The position numbers and the translations under genes were made by a program. A stretch of 37,012 nt of DNA, from the NCBI GenBank assembly GCA_017526445.1, contig JAFXRI010000050.1:1-37012 (forward strand), given 5' to 3'. The notes beneath the pieces were generated by a model. It searched no databases. It had not been told where the DNA came from and saw nothing but the letters and a program-made list of their open reading frames with translations. Every line of letters begins with the position of its first letter. Position 1 is the first letter of the stretch. This document shows positions 7,825 to 14,575 of this stretch, piece after piece. This DNA is from Ruminococcus sp. Its GTDB lineage: Bacteria; Bacillota; Clostridia; Oscillospirales; Ruminococcaceae.

Positions 7825-8523
7825 ATGTTTCTGGAAATAAGCGCAATAAAGAAATCTTTCGGCGAGGGCGAGAACAGAACAGAAGTCCTCAAAGGGATCG
7901 ACCTTTCGGTGGAGAAGGGGGAGATATGCGTGCTGCTGGGGCCCTCCGGCTCGGGCAAGTCAACGCTGCTAAATATCATCGGAGGCATCGACAGTGCCGA
8001 CAGCGGCAGCATTACCATCAGCGGCGACAAGCTGGAGGATATGAACGAGAAGGCTCTCACCAACTACCGAAGAAAGCATCTGGGCTATGTTTTTCAGCAG
8101 TACAATCTTATACCGAACCTGAATATTAAGGAGAATGTGGAGGTGGGCGCATATCTCAGCAGCTCGCCCCTCGATACCGATGAGCTGCTGAAAACTCTCG
8201 GACTTTACGAGCACAGGCACAAGCTGCCTAACCAGCTTTCCGGCGGTCAGCAGCAGAGAACCGCCATAGGCCGGGCTATCATAAAGAATCCTGACCTGCT
8301 GCTTTGCGACGAACCGACAGGAGCTCTCGACTACAAGACCTCCAAGGAGATACTCAGCCTTATAGGCGAGATAAACTCCAAGTACGGGAATACCGTCATA
8401 ATGGTGACGCATAATGACGCGATCAAGAATATGGCTGACAGAGTCGTAAAGCTTCGTGACGGAGTGATAAGGAAGAACTACCTCAACGAGGTAAAGATCT
8501 CCGCCTCCGAGCTTGACTGGTAA
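7825..8523 (+). CDS. ABC transporter ATP-binding protein (MacB/LolD type)
   Basis: The 232-residue protein has all ABC ATPase motifs: Walker A GPSGSGKST at 39-47, Q-loop at FQQYN (about 90-94), signature LSGGQQQR at 138-145, Walker B LLLCDEP at 158-164 and the H-loop histidine H196. The sequence around them is typical of the MacB/LolD/FtsE group, whose partners are FtsX-type permeases. ATG 7825 is preceded by GGGAG at 8 bases spacing; an upstream in-frame ATG at 7783 lies inside the operator and lacks a ribosome binding site. The permease gene follows after 11 bases. The operon has its own promoter with a palindromic operator. Confidence 0.93.
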   Translation: MFLEISAIKKSFGEGENRTEVLKGIDLSVEKGEICVLLGPSGSGKSTLLNIIGGIDSADSGSITISGDKLEDMNEKALTNYRRKHLGYVFQQYNLIPNLNIKENVEVGAYLSSSPLDTDELLKTLGLYEHRHKLPNQLSGGQQQRTAIGRAIIKNPDLLLCDEPTGALDYKTSKEILSLIGEINSKYGNTVIMVTHNDAIKNMADRVVKLRDGVIRKNYLNEVKISASELDW

Positions 8524-8534
8524 GGGGTGAGTCT

Positions 8535-10790
8535 ATGAGGGATCCTCTTATCAAACGACTCCCGCGTGAACTAAGGGAGGAACTCGGGAAATATCTTGTT
8601 ATTTTCCTGTTTTTTGTGATGCTGATAGGCTCTGTGTCGGGTTTCATCGTGGCAGATTCCAGTATGATCGACGCTTATGAAGAAGGCTTTGAAAAGTATA
8701 ATATCGAGGACGGCAACTTTGAACTCGCATCAGAGGCAGACAGCGATCTCATATCCGTGCTGGAAGAGAAGGGCGGTATAAAGCTTTACCGCAATTACTA
8801 TAAGGAGGAATATACTTCGCCGTTTGACAGCAAACTCCGTGTCTTCGGCGCAAGAAACGAGGTCGATAAGGTCTGCATAATGGAAGGCAGCGAGCCTGCC
8901 GCCTCCGACGAGATCGCTCTTGACAGGCTCTATGCCCGGAATCATAAACTGGAGGTCGGCGGCACCTTCAGACTGGAAGAAAAGGAACTGAAGGTCTGCG
9001 GCATAGCTGCTCTTTCGGATTATTCGGCGCTGTACGAAAAGACTTCGGATATGATATTCGACAACGACAAGTTCGGCGTGGGCGTTATGACCGACGAGGG
9101 CTTTGCATCAGTAAGAGACGATCACATCCATTACAGCTATTCGTGGATATACAATGAAAAGCCCGCTGACGATATTGAAGCAAAGGACAAGTCTGAGGAG
9201 CTTGTGAAGGTTCTTTCGGAAAATGCCGTGCTTGTCAATTACATCCCGGAGTATATCAATCAGGCGATAGTCTTTGCAGGGAACGATATGGGCAATGACA
9301 AGGTATCGTTCACAGCGTTTCTTTATATTACCGTTGCAGTGCTCGCCTTCATATTTGCGATAACCACCGAAAGCACTATCCAGAAGGAATCTGGTATCAT
9401 CGGCACGCTCCGTGCTACCGGGTACACCAGGGGAGAGATCATCAGACACTATATGATCCTGCCTATGACTGTGCTCCTTGTGGGGGCCGTTGTCGGGAAT
9501 ATACTCGGATATACTCTTCTTGAAAAGTATATGGCATCGATGTATTACGACAGCTACAGCCTGCCGACATATACTGTCAGGTTCAGCGCCGAAGCGCTTA
9601 TCAAGACAACGCTGGTGCCCTTTGCAATAATGTTCGCAGTCAACCTTGCAGCACTTGTGAGAAAGATAAGGCTCTCTCCCCTCAGGTTCATCAGACACGA
9701 CCTCTCCCGAAAGCAGCGCAGGAAGGCTTTCAGGCTAAATACCAGGATCGGTATAATGATCCGCTTCCGCCTGAGGATAATCTTCCAGAATATACCCAAC
9801 TATATCACTGTATTCATCGGCATATTCCTTGCAGATGCGATCCTTTTCTTCGGCCTGTCTTTTGAGCCTATGCTCGACTCCTTCCGTGAAAGCATCATAG
9901 ATAATCAGATCGCCGAGAATATCTATATCCTGAAGGCTCCTGCCGAGACTTCTGCCCCCGGCGCTGAGAAAGCGGCCACCGATTCACTGGAGATAAGCTT
10001 CGACGGCTTCAAAGCCGAGGATGTCAGCATCTACGGCATAACCGACGGCAGCAGATATGTCTCCATCGACAGTACGGGCGACGGGGTCTATATCTCATCG
10101 GCATTCCGCGATAAGTACAGCCTTGACAAGGGCGACAGCTTCACGATGAAGGAGAAGTTCGGCAGCAAGGAATATGAGTTCAAGGTCGCAGGGTTCTATG
10201 AGTACCCGTCAACGATAGCGGTGTTCACAGGGTTAGACAGGTTCAATGAGCTTTTCGGGTACGAGAGCGGTCATTACAATATGTACCTGTCCTCCTCAGA
10301 GATCACGGATATAGACGATAAGCTCATAGCCACCCGGATCACTTCCGACGATCTTACGAAGACATCCAGACAGCTGGTGCGCTCCCTCGGAGATATCACT
10401 AAGATATTCGTGGGCTTCGGCGTGGTAATGTTCGTTCTCGTCATCTATCTGCTGTCGAAGATCATCGTTGAGAAGAATGCACGTTCTATCTCAATGGTCA
10501 AGATACTCGGCTATACAAACAGCGAGATCAACAGCCTGTATGTGCATACCACCACGATAGTTACAGCGCTGTCGCTGGTCCTGACGATCCCCCTTGCGGA
10601 CCGGCTGATCGCGCTCATATTCAAGATCGTTTTCAAGAATTATTCCGGATACTTCCCGTACAAAGCCAGCCCTGTGATAATGCTCGAGACATTCATCATC
10701 GGAGCAGTTTCCTATGCGCTGATAGCCTTGCTTCTTAACCGCAGAGTCAAGGCGACTCCGCTGGCTGAGGTGCTCAAAAACGTCGAGTGA
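8535..10790 (+). CDS. ABC transporter permease, FtsX/MacB superfamily
   Basis: The 751-residue protein has a first membrane helix (about 20-43), a long extracytoplasmic domain, a group of three helices (about 265-390, including the conserved GIIGTLRATGYTRGEIIRHY coupling region), then a second half with another helix near 415-440, a second extracytoplasmic domain and three terminal helices (about 630-740). This duplicated FtsX layout is found in exporters of peptides, lipoproteins or antimicrobials rather than in importers. It pairs with the ATPase 11 bases upstream. Only two components are seen, with no membrane fusion protein and no two-component system, so the substrate is unknown. GGGGTGAG precedes the ATG. 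Confidence 0.9.
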   Translation: MRDPLIKRLPRELREELGKYLVIFLFFVMLIGSVSGFIVADSSMIDAYEEGFEKYNIEDGNFELASEADSDLISVLEEKGGIKLYRNYYKEEYTSPFDSKLRVFGARNEVDKVCIMEGSEPAASDEIALDRLYARNHKLEVGGTFRLEEKELKVCGIAALSDYSALYEKTSDMIFDNDKFGVGVMTDEGFASVRDDHIHYSYSWIYNEKPADDIEAKDKSEELVKVLSENAVLVNYIPEYINQAIVFAGNDMGNDKVSFTAFLYITVAVLAFIFAITTESTIQKESGIIGTLRATGYTRGEIIRHYMILPMTVLLVGAVVGNILGYTLLEKYMASMYYDSYSLPTYTVRFSAEALIKTTLVPFAIMFAVNLAALVRKIRLSPLRFIRHDLSRKQRRKAFRLNTRIGIMIRFRLRIIFQNIPNYITVFIGIFLADAILFFGLSFEPMLDSFRESIIDNQIAENIYILKAPAETSAPGAEKAATDSLEISFDGFKAEDVSIYGITDGSRYVSIDSTGDGVYISSAFRDKYSLDKGDSFTMKEKFGSKEYEFKVAGFYEYPSTIAVFTGLDRFNELFGYESGHYNMYLSSSEITDIDDKLIATRITSDDLTKTSRQLVRSLGDITKIFVGFGVVMFVLVIYLLSKIIVEKNARSISMVKILGYTNSEINSLYVHTTTIVTALSLVLTIPLADRLIALIFKIVFKNYSGYFPYKASPVIMLETFIIGAVSYALIALLLNRRVKATPLAEVLKNVE

Positions 10791-10794
10791 TCGC

Positions 10795-10823
10795 TTGACA
10801 CTCAGTCACAAATATGTTATAAT
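10795..10823 (+). promoter_or_regulatory. Consensus promoter of the ApbE operon
   Basis: A perfect TTGACA (10795-10800) and TATAAT (10818-10823) are separated by 17 bases, starting only 4 bases after the permease stop codon. Confidence 0.9.
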
Positions 10824-10845
10824 CACCTTGCATAAATAAGGTGTG

Positions 10846-10875
10846 ACCGCCCTCGCCTCTCAAAGCGGGGGCGGT
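10846..10875 (+). terminator. Strong leader hairpin before apbE (possible attenuator)
   Basis: ACCGCCCTCGC (10846-10856) pairs with GCGGGGGCGGT (10865-10875) over 11 base pairs with one G-T wobble and an 8-base loop, followed by a short T-rich TTTATCT. It lies inside the transcript that starts near 10830 and about 20 bases before the apbE start. It could terminate read-through from the ABC operon or attenuate the ApbE operon. The T tract is weak. Confidence 0.55.
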
Positions 10876-10895
10876 TTATCTGTACGGTGAGAGAT

Positions 10896-11915
10896 ATGGT
10901 ATGTAAGAAAGTCTTCGGGATGCTGACTGCCGCAGCAGTGCTGTTTTGCTCCTGCACGCTGGGGGAGAGCTCCAAAAAATCCGGACAGCTGTTCGCTATG
11001 GATACTTATATGACATTTACCGCCTGGGGAGAAAACGCTCAGGCGGGGATCGATGCTGCCTCTGGCAGGATAGTCTCTCTTGAAAAGCTGCTGTCTGTCA
11101 CCGACAGCGGCAGCGAAGTGTTCCGTGCCGACCATTCCGGCGGAAAAGCCGTTGATGTGAGCCCGGAGACTGCCTGGCTTGCTTCGTTCGCAGTCGGGAT
11201 GAATACCATCACAGAGGGTGCTCTGGATATAACGCTTTACCCCGTCCTCTCAGAATGGGGCTTCACTGCTGAGGAATACAAGGTGCCGGATGCAGACAGG
11301 CTCAGCGAGCTGCTCAGGAACACCGGCGCTCAGAAGATATCCGTTTCAGGCAATAAGCTGACTGTGCCGGAGGGGATGATGATAGACTTCGGTGCCGTCG
11401 CTAAGGGCTACGCCGCAAGGCTTGCCGCCGAGGATATGAAAGCTGCGGGAGTGGAAGCAGCTGTGCTCGATCTGGGAGGGAATGTCCAGACAGTGGGCAG
11501 AAAGCCCGACGGCTCGGATTGGAAAATAGGCATACGGGATCCCGCCGGTGAAGGTATCATCGGGACTTTGTCGGTAGGGGAGTGTGCCGTGGTGACTTCC
11601 GGCGGGTATGAGCGCTGCTTTACATCCGGCGGGAAGACCTACCACCATATACTCGATCCCGCCACAGGCTGTCCTGCCGAGAGCGGGCTTGTGTCTGTGA
11701 CCGTCATCGGGGAAAAAGGGGAGTACTGCGATGCGCTTTCAACAGCTCTTTTCGTGCTGGGTGCCGATAAGGCAAGAGAGCTTTGGAAAAAATTAGGTGA
11801 TTTCGAGTATGCTGCCCTTACCGATAAAAACGAGCTTATCCTCTCAAAGGGCATAAGCGAGAGTTTCACCCCCGATGAGTCTCACAGCAGTCTGAAAGTG
11901 ACGGTGGCGGAATGA
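10896..11915 (+). CDS. apbE: FAD:protein FMN transferase (ApbE family), probable lipoprotein
   Basis: The roughly 339-residue protein belongs to the ApbE family, which attaches FMN covalently to a Ser/Thr of exported FMN-binding domains, or acts in electron-transport maturation. Visible family motifs are FAMDTYMTF near the N-terminus, GAVAKGYAA, DLGGNVQTVG, TSGGYERCF, HHILDPATGCPA and DALSTALFVLG. The N-terminus is a lysine-starting hydrophobic signal ending in LFCSC, compatible with a lipoprotein anchored outside the membrane. I used ATG 10896 with GGTGAG just upstream; GTG 10887 is the alternative. The stop codon overlaps the next start (ATGA), so it is coupled to the NusG_II gene. No FMN-binding substrate protein is encoded in the window. 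Confidence 0.9.
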   Translation: MVCKKVFGMLTAAAVLFCSCTLGESSKKSGQLFAMDTYMTFTAWGENAQAGIDAASGRIVSLEKLLSVTDSGSEVFRADHSGGKAVDVSPETAWLASFAVGMNTITEGALDITLYPVLSEWGFTAEEYKVPDADRLSELLRNTGAQKISVSGNKLTVPEGMMIDFGAVAKGYAARLAAEDMKAAGVEAAVLDLGGNVQTVGRKPDGSDWKIGIRDPAGEGIIGTLSVGECAVVTSGGYERCFTSGGKTYHHILDPATGCPAESGLVSVTVIGEKGEYCDALSTALFVLGADKARELWKKLGDFEYAALTDKNELILSKGISESFTPDESHSSLKVTVAE

Positions 11916-12274
11916 TACGTTCGCAGAAATTCTGGATATGTGTATGTGCTGCAGTTTTTGCCCTCTCGCTGATCTGGTGCGCAGCCGTTTTGCTGGCCCC
12001 TCACGGAGACAGCGTCAGGATATCTCAGGACGGCAGGGTGCTGTACACTCTTGATCTTTCAAAGGAAAAGGACCGCAGGATCGAGGTGGAGTATCAGGGC
12101 AGAAAAAACATTATCGAGATAAAGGACGGACGTATCCGTATGCTTGAAGCTGACTGCCCGGACCACGTCTGCATACATACAGGATGGCTCTCGTCGGATA
12201 TACCCATAGTTTGCCTGCCGAACCGCCTTGTGATAGAATTTGCCGGGAGCGATCTCGACGCTGCAGTGGGGTGA
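11912..12274 (+). CDS. NusG domain II-containing membrane-anchored protein
   Basis: This 120-residue protein has one N-terminal membrane segment (about 9-30) and then an extracytoplasmic NusG domain II-like beta domain. The conserved sequence CPDHVCIHTGW followed by PIVCLPNRLVI is typical of this small family, which sits beside ApbE and Gx-transporter genes in many Firmicutes. Its biochemical role is not established. The start overlaps the apbE stop (ATGA), and the next gene begins 4 bases after this stop, so the three form one tight operon. The three cysteines in conserved positions suggest a redox or metal role, which is inference. Confidence 0.85.
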   Translation: MIRSQKFWICVCAAVFALSLIWCAAVLLAPHGDSVRISQDGRVLYTLDLSKEKDRRIEVEYQGRKNIIEIKDGRIRMLEADCPDHVCIHTGWLSSDIPIVCLPNRLVIEFAGSDLDAAVG

Positions 12275-12278
12275 GGGT

Positions 12279-12779
12279 ATGAAGCTGAAAAAACTCGCAG
12301 TCCTGGCGCTGCTCACGGCTGCATCCCTTATCCTGTTCGTTATAGAACTGAACTTCCCGACGCTGGCGCCTGTGCCGGGCATCAAGCTGGGGCTTGCTAA
12401 TATCATCACGGTGTATGCAGTTTACAGCTTCACAGCAGGGGAAACTGCTATGGTGCTTGCTGTGCGGATCCTGCTCGGAGCACTTATCGCCGGTGAGCCT
12501 TTTACGCTGATCTTCAGCTTCAGCGGCGGGCTTCTCTGCCTTGCAGGGATGCTCCTGCTCAGGAAGGTCATAGATAAAAAACATATCTGGGTATGCAGTG
12601 TGCTGGGGGCAGTGCTGCATAATGTCGGTCAGCTCACGGCAGCATTCTTTGTTATGAACACTTCCGCTGTGTTGGCGTATGCTCCCTTCCTACTGGCGGC
12701 GGGATGCTTAGCCGGAGCACTTACCGGCTTTGCTGCTCAGTTCGTGATCTCGCGGCTAAAAGGACGGATAGATATATGA
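12279..12779 (+). CDS. Gx transporter family membrane protein (heptaprenyl diphosphate synthase component I-like)
   Basis: The 166-residue protein is almost entirely hydrophobic with about five membrane helices. The motif VPGIKLGLANIITVYA and the following RILLGALIAGEPFTLIFSFSGGL are characteristic of the Gx_transp family, often annotated as heptaprenyl diphosphate synthase subunit I. The family is thought to act in isoprenoid/quinone-related transport or synthesis, but this is not firmly established. I chose ATG 12279, preceded by GGGGTGAGGG; the frame is open 13 codons further up. It is the last gene of the ApbE operon, so a role with exported flavin redox proteins is plausible but inferred. 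Confidence 0.85.
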   Translation: MKLKKLAVLALLTAASLILFVIELNFPTLAPVPGIKLGLANIITVYAVYSFTAGETAMVLAVRILLGALIAGEPFTLIFSFSGGLLCLAGMLLLRKVIDKKHIWVCSVLGAVLHNVGQLTAAFFVMNTSAVLAYAPFLLAAGCLAGALTGFAAQFVISRLKGRIDI

Positions 12780-12861
12780 ATACGCCGGACCTGTCTGATC
12801 GGACGGAACCGGTGTTTTGGTTTGGGATACTGCCCCTTTTGCCGGAAAATAGCGGTGCTTA

Positions 12862-12890
12862 TTGACAAACCGGCCGAAACTTGATAAAAT
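12862..12890 (+). promoter_or_regulatory. Promoter of the NhaC antiporter gene
   Basis: TTGACA at 12862-12867 and TAAAAT at 12885-12890 are 17 bases apart. A second TATAAT at about 12905 lacks a good -35 box. Confidence 0.75.
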
Positions 12891-12938
12891 ATGAATATAA
12901 CTGATATAATATCACCTTTGTAAAGGATGTGTTGTTTA

Positions 12939-14444
12939 ATGGCAGGTACGTTCTGGGCCCTTGTGCCGCCGATGATCGCTATTATCCTTGCTCTCTTGAC
13001 CAAGGAGGTATACAGTTCGCTTTTCATCGGGGTGCTGTTGGGCGGACTGTTCTTTGCCGATTTCAGCCCGGTGGGCGCTATGAACCATATTATAGACGAC
13101 GGCTTCGTGGCCTCGCTTTCCAAGCCGGGAAACGTCAGCATACTTATCTTTCTCGTCATACTTGGTATGATAGTTGCGCTGATGAACAGTGCGGGAGGTT
13201 CGGCAGCCTTCGGCGAGTGGGCGCAGCGGCGAATAAAGACACGTGTCGGCGCACAGCTGGCTACCGTAACTCTCGGCGTGCTGATCTTTATCGACGATTA
13301 TTTCAACTGCCTTACGGTAGGAAGCGTTATGCAGCCCATTGCCGCAAGGCATAAAGTGTCCCGCCAGAAGCTGGCCTATCTTATAGATGCAACGGCAGCG
13401 CCTGTCTGCATAATCTCCCCCGTATCCTCCTGGGCGGCAGCCGTTACCGGATTCGTTGACGGCGAGGACGGCTTCTCCCTGTTTATAAGCTCGATACCCT
13501 ATAATTTCTATGCTCTGCTGACTGTCGCATTTATGATAGGCATAGTTCTGATGAAGACCGATTTCGGCCCGATGGCCAAATATGAGAAACTGGCAGAGAG
13601 GGCTGATGAGGTTTCCGCACGTGCCGATGAGAAGCAGTCCAAAGGAAAGATAATAGACCTGCTGTTCCCCATATTCACTCTCATAGCCGGCTGTATTATC
13701 GGTATGATCTATACCGGAGGATTCTTTGAAGGCGTCGGATTCATAGATGCGCTGAAAGACTGCGATGCTCCCAAGGGACTGGTCATCGGATCCTCCGCTG
13801 CACTTATCCTCACAGTTCTTTTCTACATCATAAGAAGAGTAATGCCCTTCAAAGACTGTATGGCCTGTCTTCCGGAAGGATTCAAGGCTATGGTGCCGGC
13901 TATACTCATACTGACGCTGGCCTGGACGCTCAAGAATATGACCGACAGCCTCGGTGCCGCTGAGTATGTACGCGGCATTATCCAGGAAAGCGCATCCGGC
14001 TTCAGTTCCTTCCTGCCGGCGATCATCTTTGTTGTCGCAGCGCTGCTCTCCTTTGCGACAGGTACATCCTGGGGTACCTTCGGCGTGCTTATCCCGATAG
14101 TCGTAAGCGTGTTCGGTCAGTCGGATCATACTATGATGGTAATTTCTATCTCCGCCTGCATGGCAGGCTCGGTATGCGGCGACCATTGCTCGCCTATATC
14201 CGATACCACGATAATGGCCTCGGCGGGAGCAAAATGCGCCCACGTCGAACACGTTTCAAGCCAGCTCCCATATGCTCTGGTGGTGGCGCTGATCTCCTTT
14301 GTGACCTACATCATCGCCGGATTTGTCAAGAATTCGGTTGTATGCCTGTGCATCGGTATAGGTCTGACGGTATCGGCTCTGGCGCTCGTCAGATATGTCC
14401 AGAAGACCAGGGCGGACAAGTCTCCCGCCCCGGCCGGAAAATAA
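12939..14444 (+). CDS. NhaC-family Na+/H+ antiporter
   Basis: The 501-residue protein has about 11-12 membrane helices and belongs to the NhaC/ArsB-type ion transporter superfamily. Recognisable NhaC segments are FIDDYFNCLTVGSVMQPI, DATAAPVCIISPVSSWAA, FATGTSWGTFGVLIPI and SVCGDHCSPISDTTIMASAGA. Such proteins exchange sodium (or an organic substrate such as malate/lactate in some branches) for protons at the cytoplasmic membrane. The ATG 12939 is preceded by AAAGGA at 11 bases; an in-frame ATG at 12927 lies within that site. It is transcribed alone from its own promoter and ends at a bidirectional terminator. The true substrate cannot be decided from the sequence. Confidence 0.9.
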   Translation: MAGTFWALVPPMIAIILALLTKEVYSSLFIGVLLGGLFFADFSPVGAMNHIIDDGFVASLSKPGNVSILIFLVILGMIVALMNSAGGSAAFGEWAQRRIKTRVGAQLATVTLGVLIFIDDYFNCLTVGSVMQPIAARHKVSRQKLAYLIDATAAPVCIISPVSSWAAAVTGFVDGEDGFSLFISSIPYNFYALLTVAFMIGIVLMKTDFGPMAKYEKLAERADEVSARADEKQSKGKIIDLLFPIFTLIAGCIIGMIYTGGFFEGVGFIDALKDCDAPKGLVIGSSAALILTVLFYIIRRVMPFKDCMACLPEGFKAMVPAILILTLAWTLKNMTDSLGAAEYVRGIIQESASGFSSFLPAIIFVVAALLSFATGTSWGTFGVLIPIVVSVFGQSDHTMMVISISACMAGSVCGDHCSPISDTTIMASAGAKCAHVEHVSSQLPYALVVALISFVTYIIAGFVKNSVVCLCIGIGLTVSALALVRYVQKTRADKSPAPAGK

Positions 14445-14459
14445 ATATAAAAACAAAGA

Positions 14460-14496
14460 CGGGTATCTCCTTTGCCATTCGGCGGGGAGATACCCG
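14460..14496. terminator. Bidirectional terminator between the antiporter and GH3 genes
   Basis: CGGGTATCTCC (14460-14470) pairs perfectly with GGAGATACCCG (14486-14496). The minus-strand side has a T-rich tail (TCTTTGTTTTT), the plus-strand side a weaker one. Confidence 0.85.
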
Positions 14497-14562
14497 ATTT
14501 CTTTATTATCAGATCACGTTTTCTTGCAGCAGAGAATACAGCAGCCGATGCTTTGCTTTTCC

Positions 14563-14575
14563 GGTATTGCCTTAA
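14563..14575. repeat. Possible remnant of the fold-back repeat end at the GH3 stop codon
   Basis: GGTATTGCCTTAA matches the terminal inverted repeat of the elements at the window ends over 13 bases, and its final TTAA supplies the GH3 stop codon. A weak further match (CAGATCACGT against CAGATGACGT) lies about 60 bases away. It may be a decayed copy or chance. Confidence 0.35.

Noticed and set aside
12780..12840. Possible terminator after the Gx transporter gene
   Set aside because: Imperfect CCGGAC/CCGG pairings are present but the stem is broken and no clear T run follows in the right place.
12936..14252. Open frame (438 codons) antisense to the NhaC gene
   Set aside because: Full overlap with a certain membrane transporter; its protein is unlike any family and very rich in histidine and cysteine.
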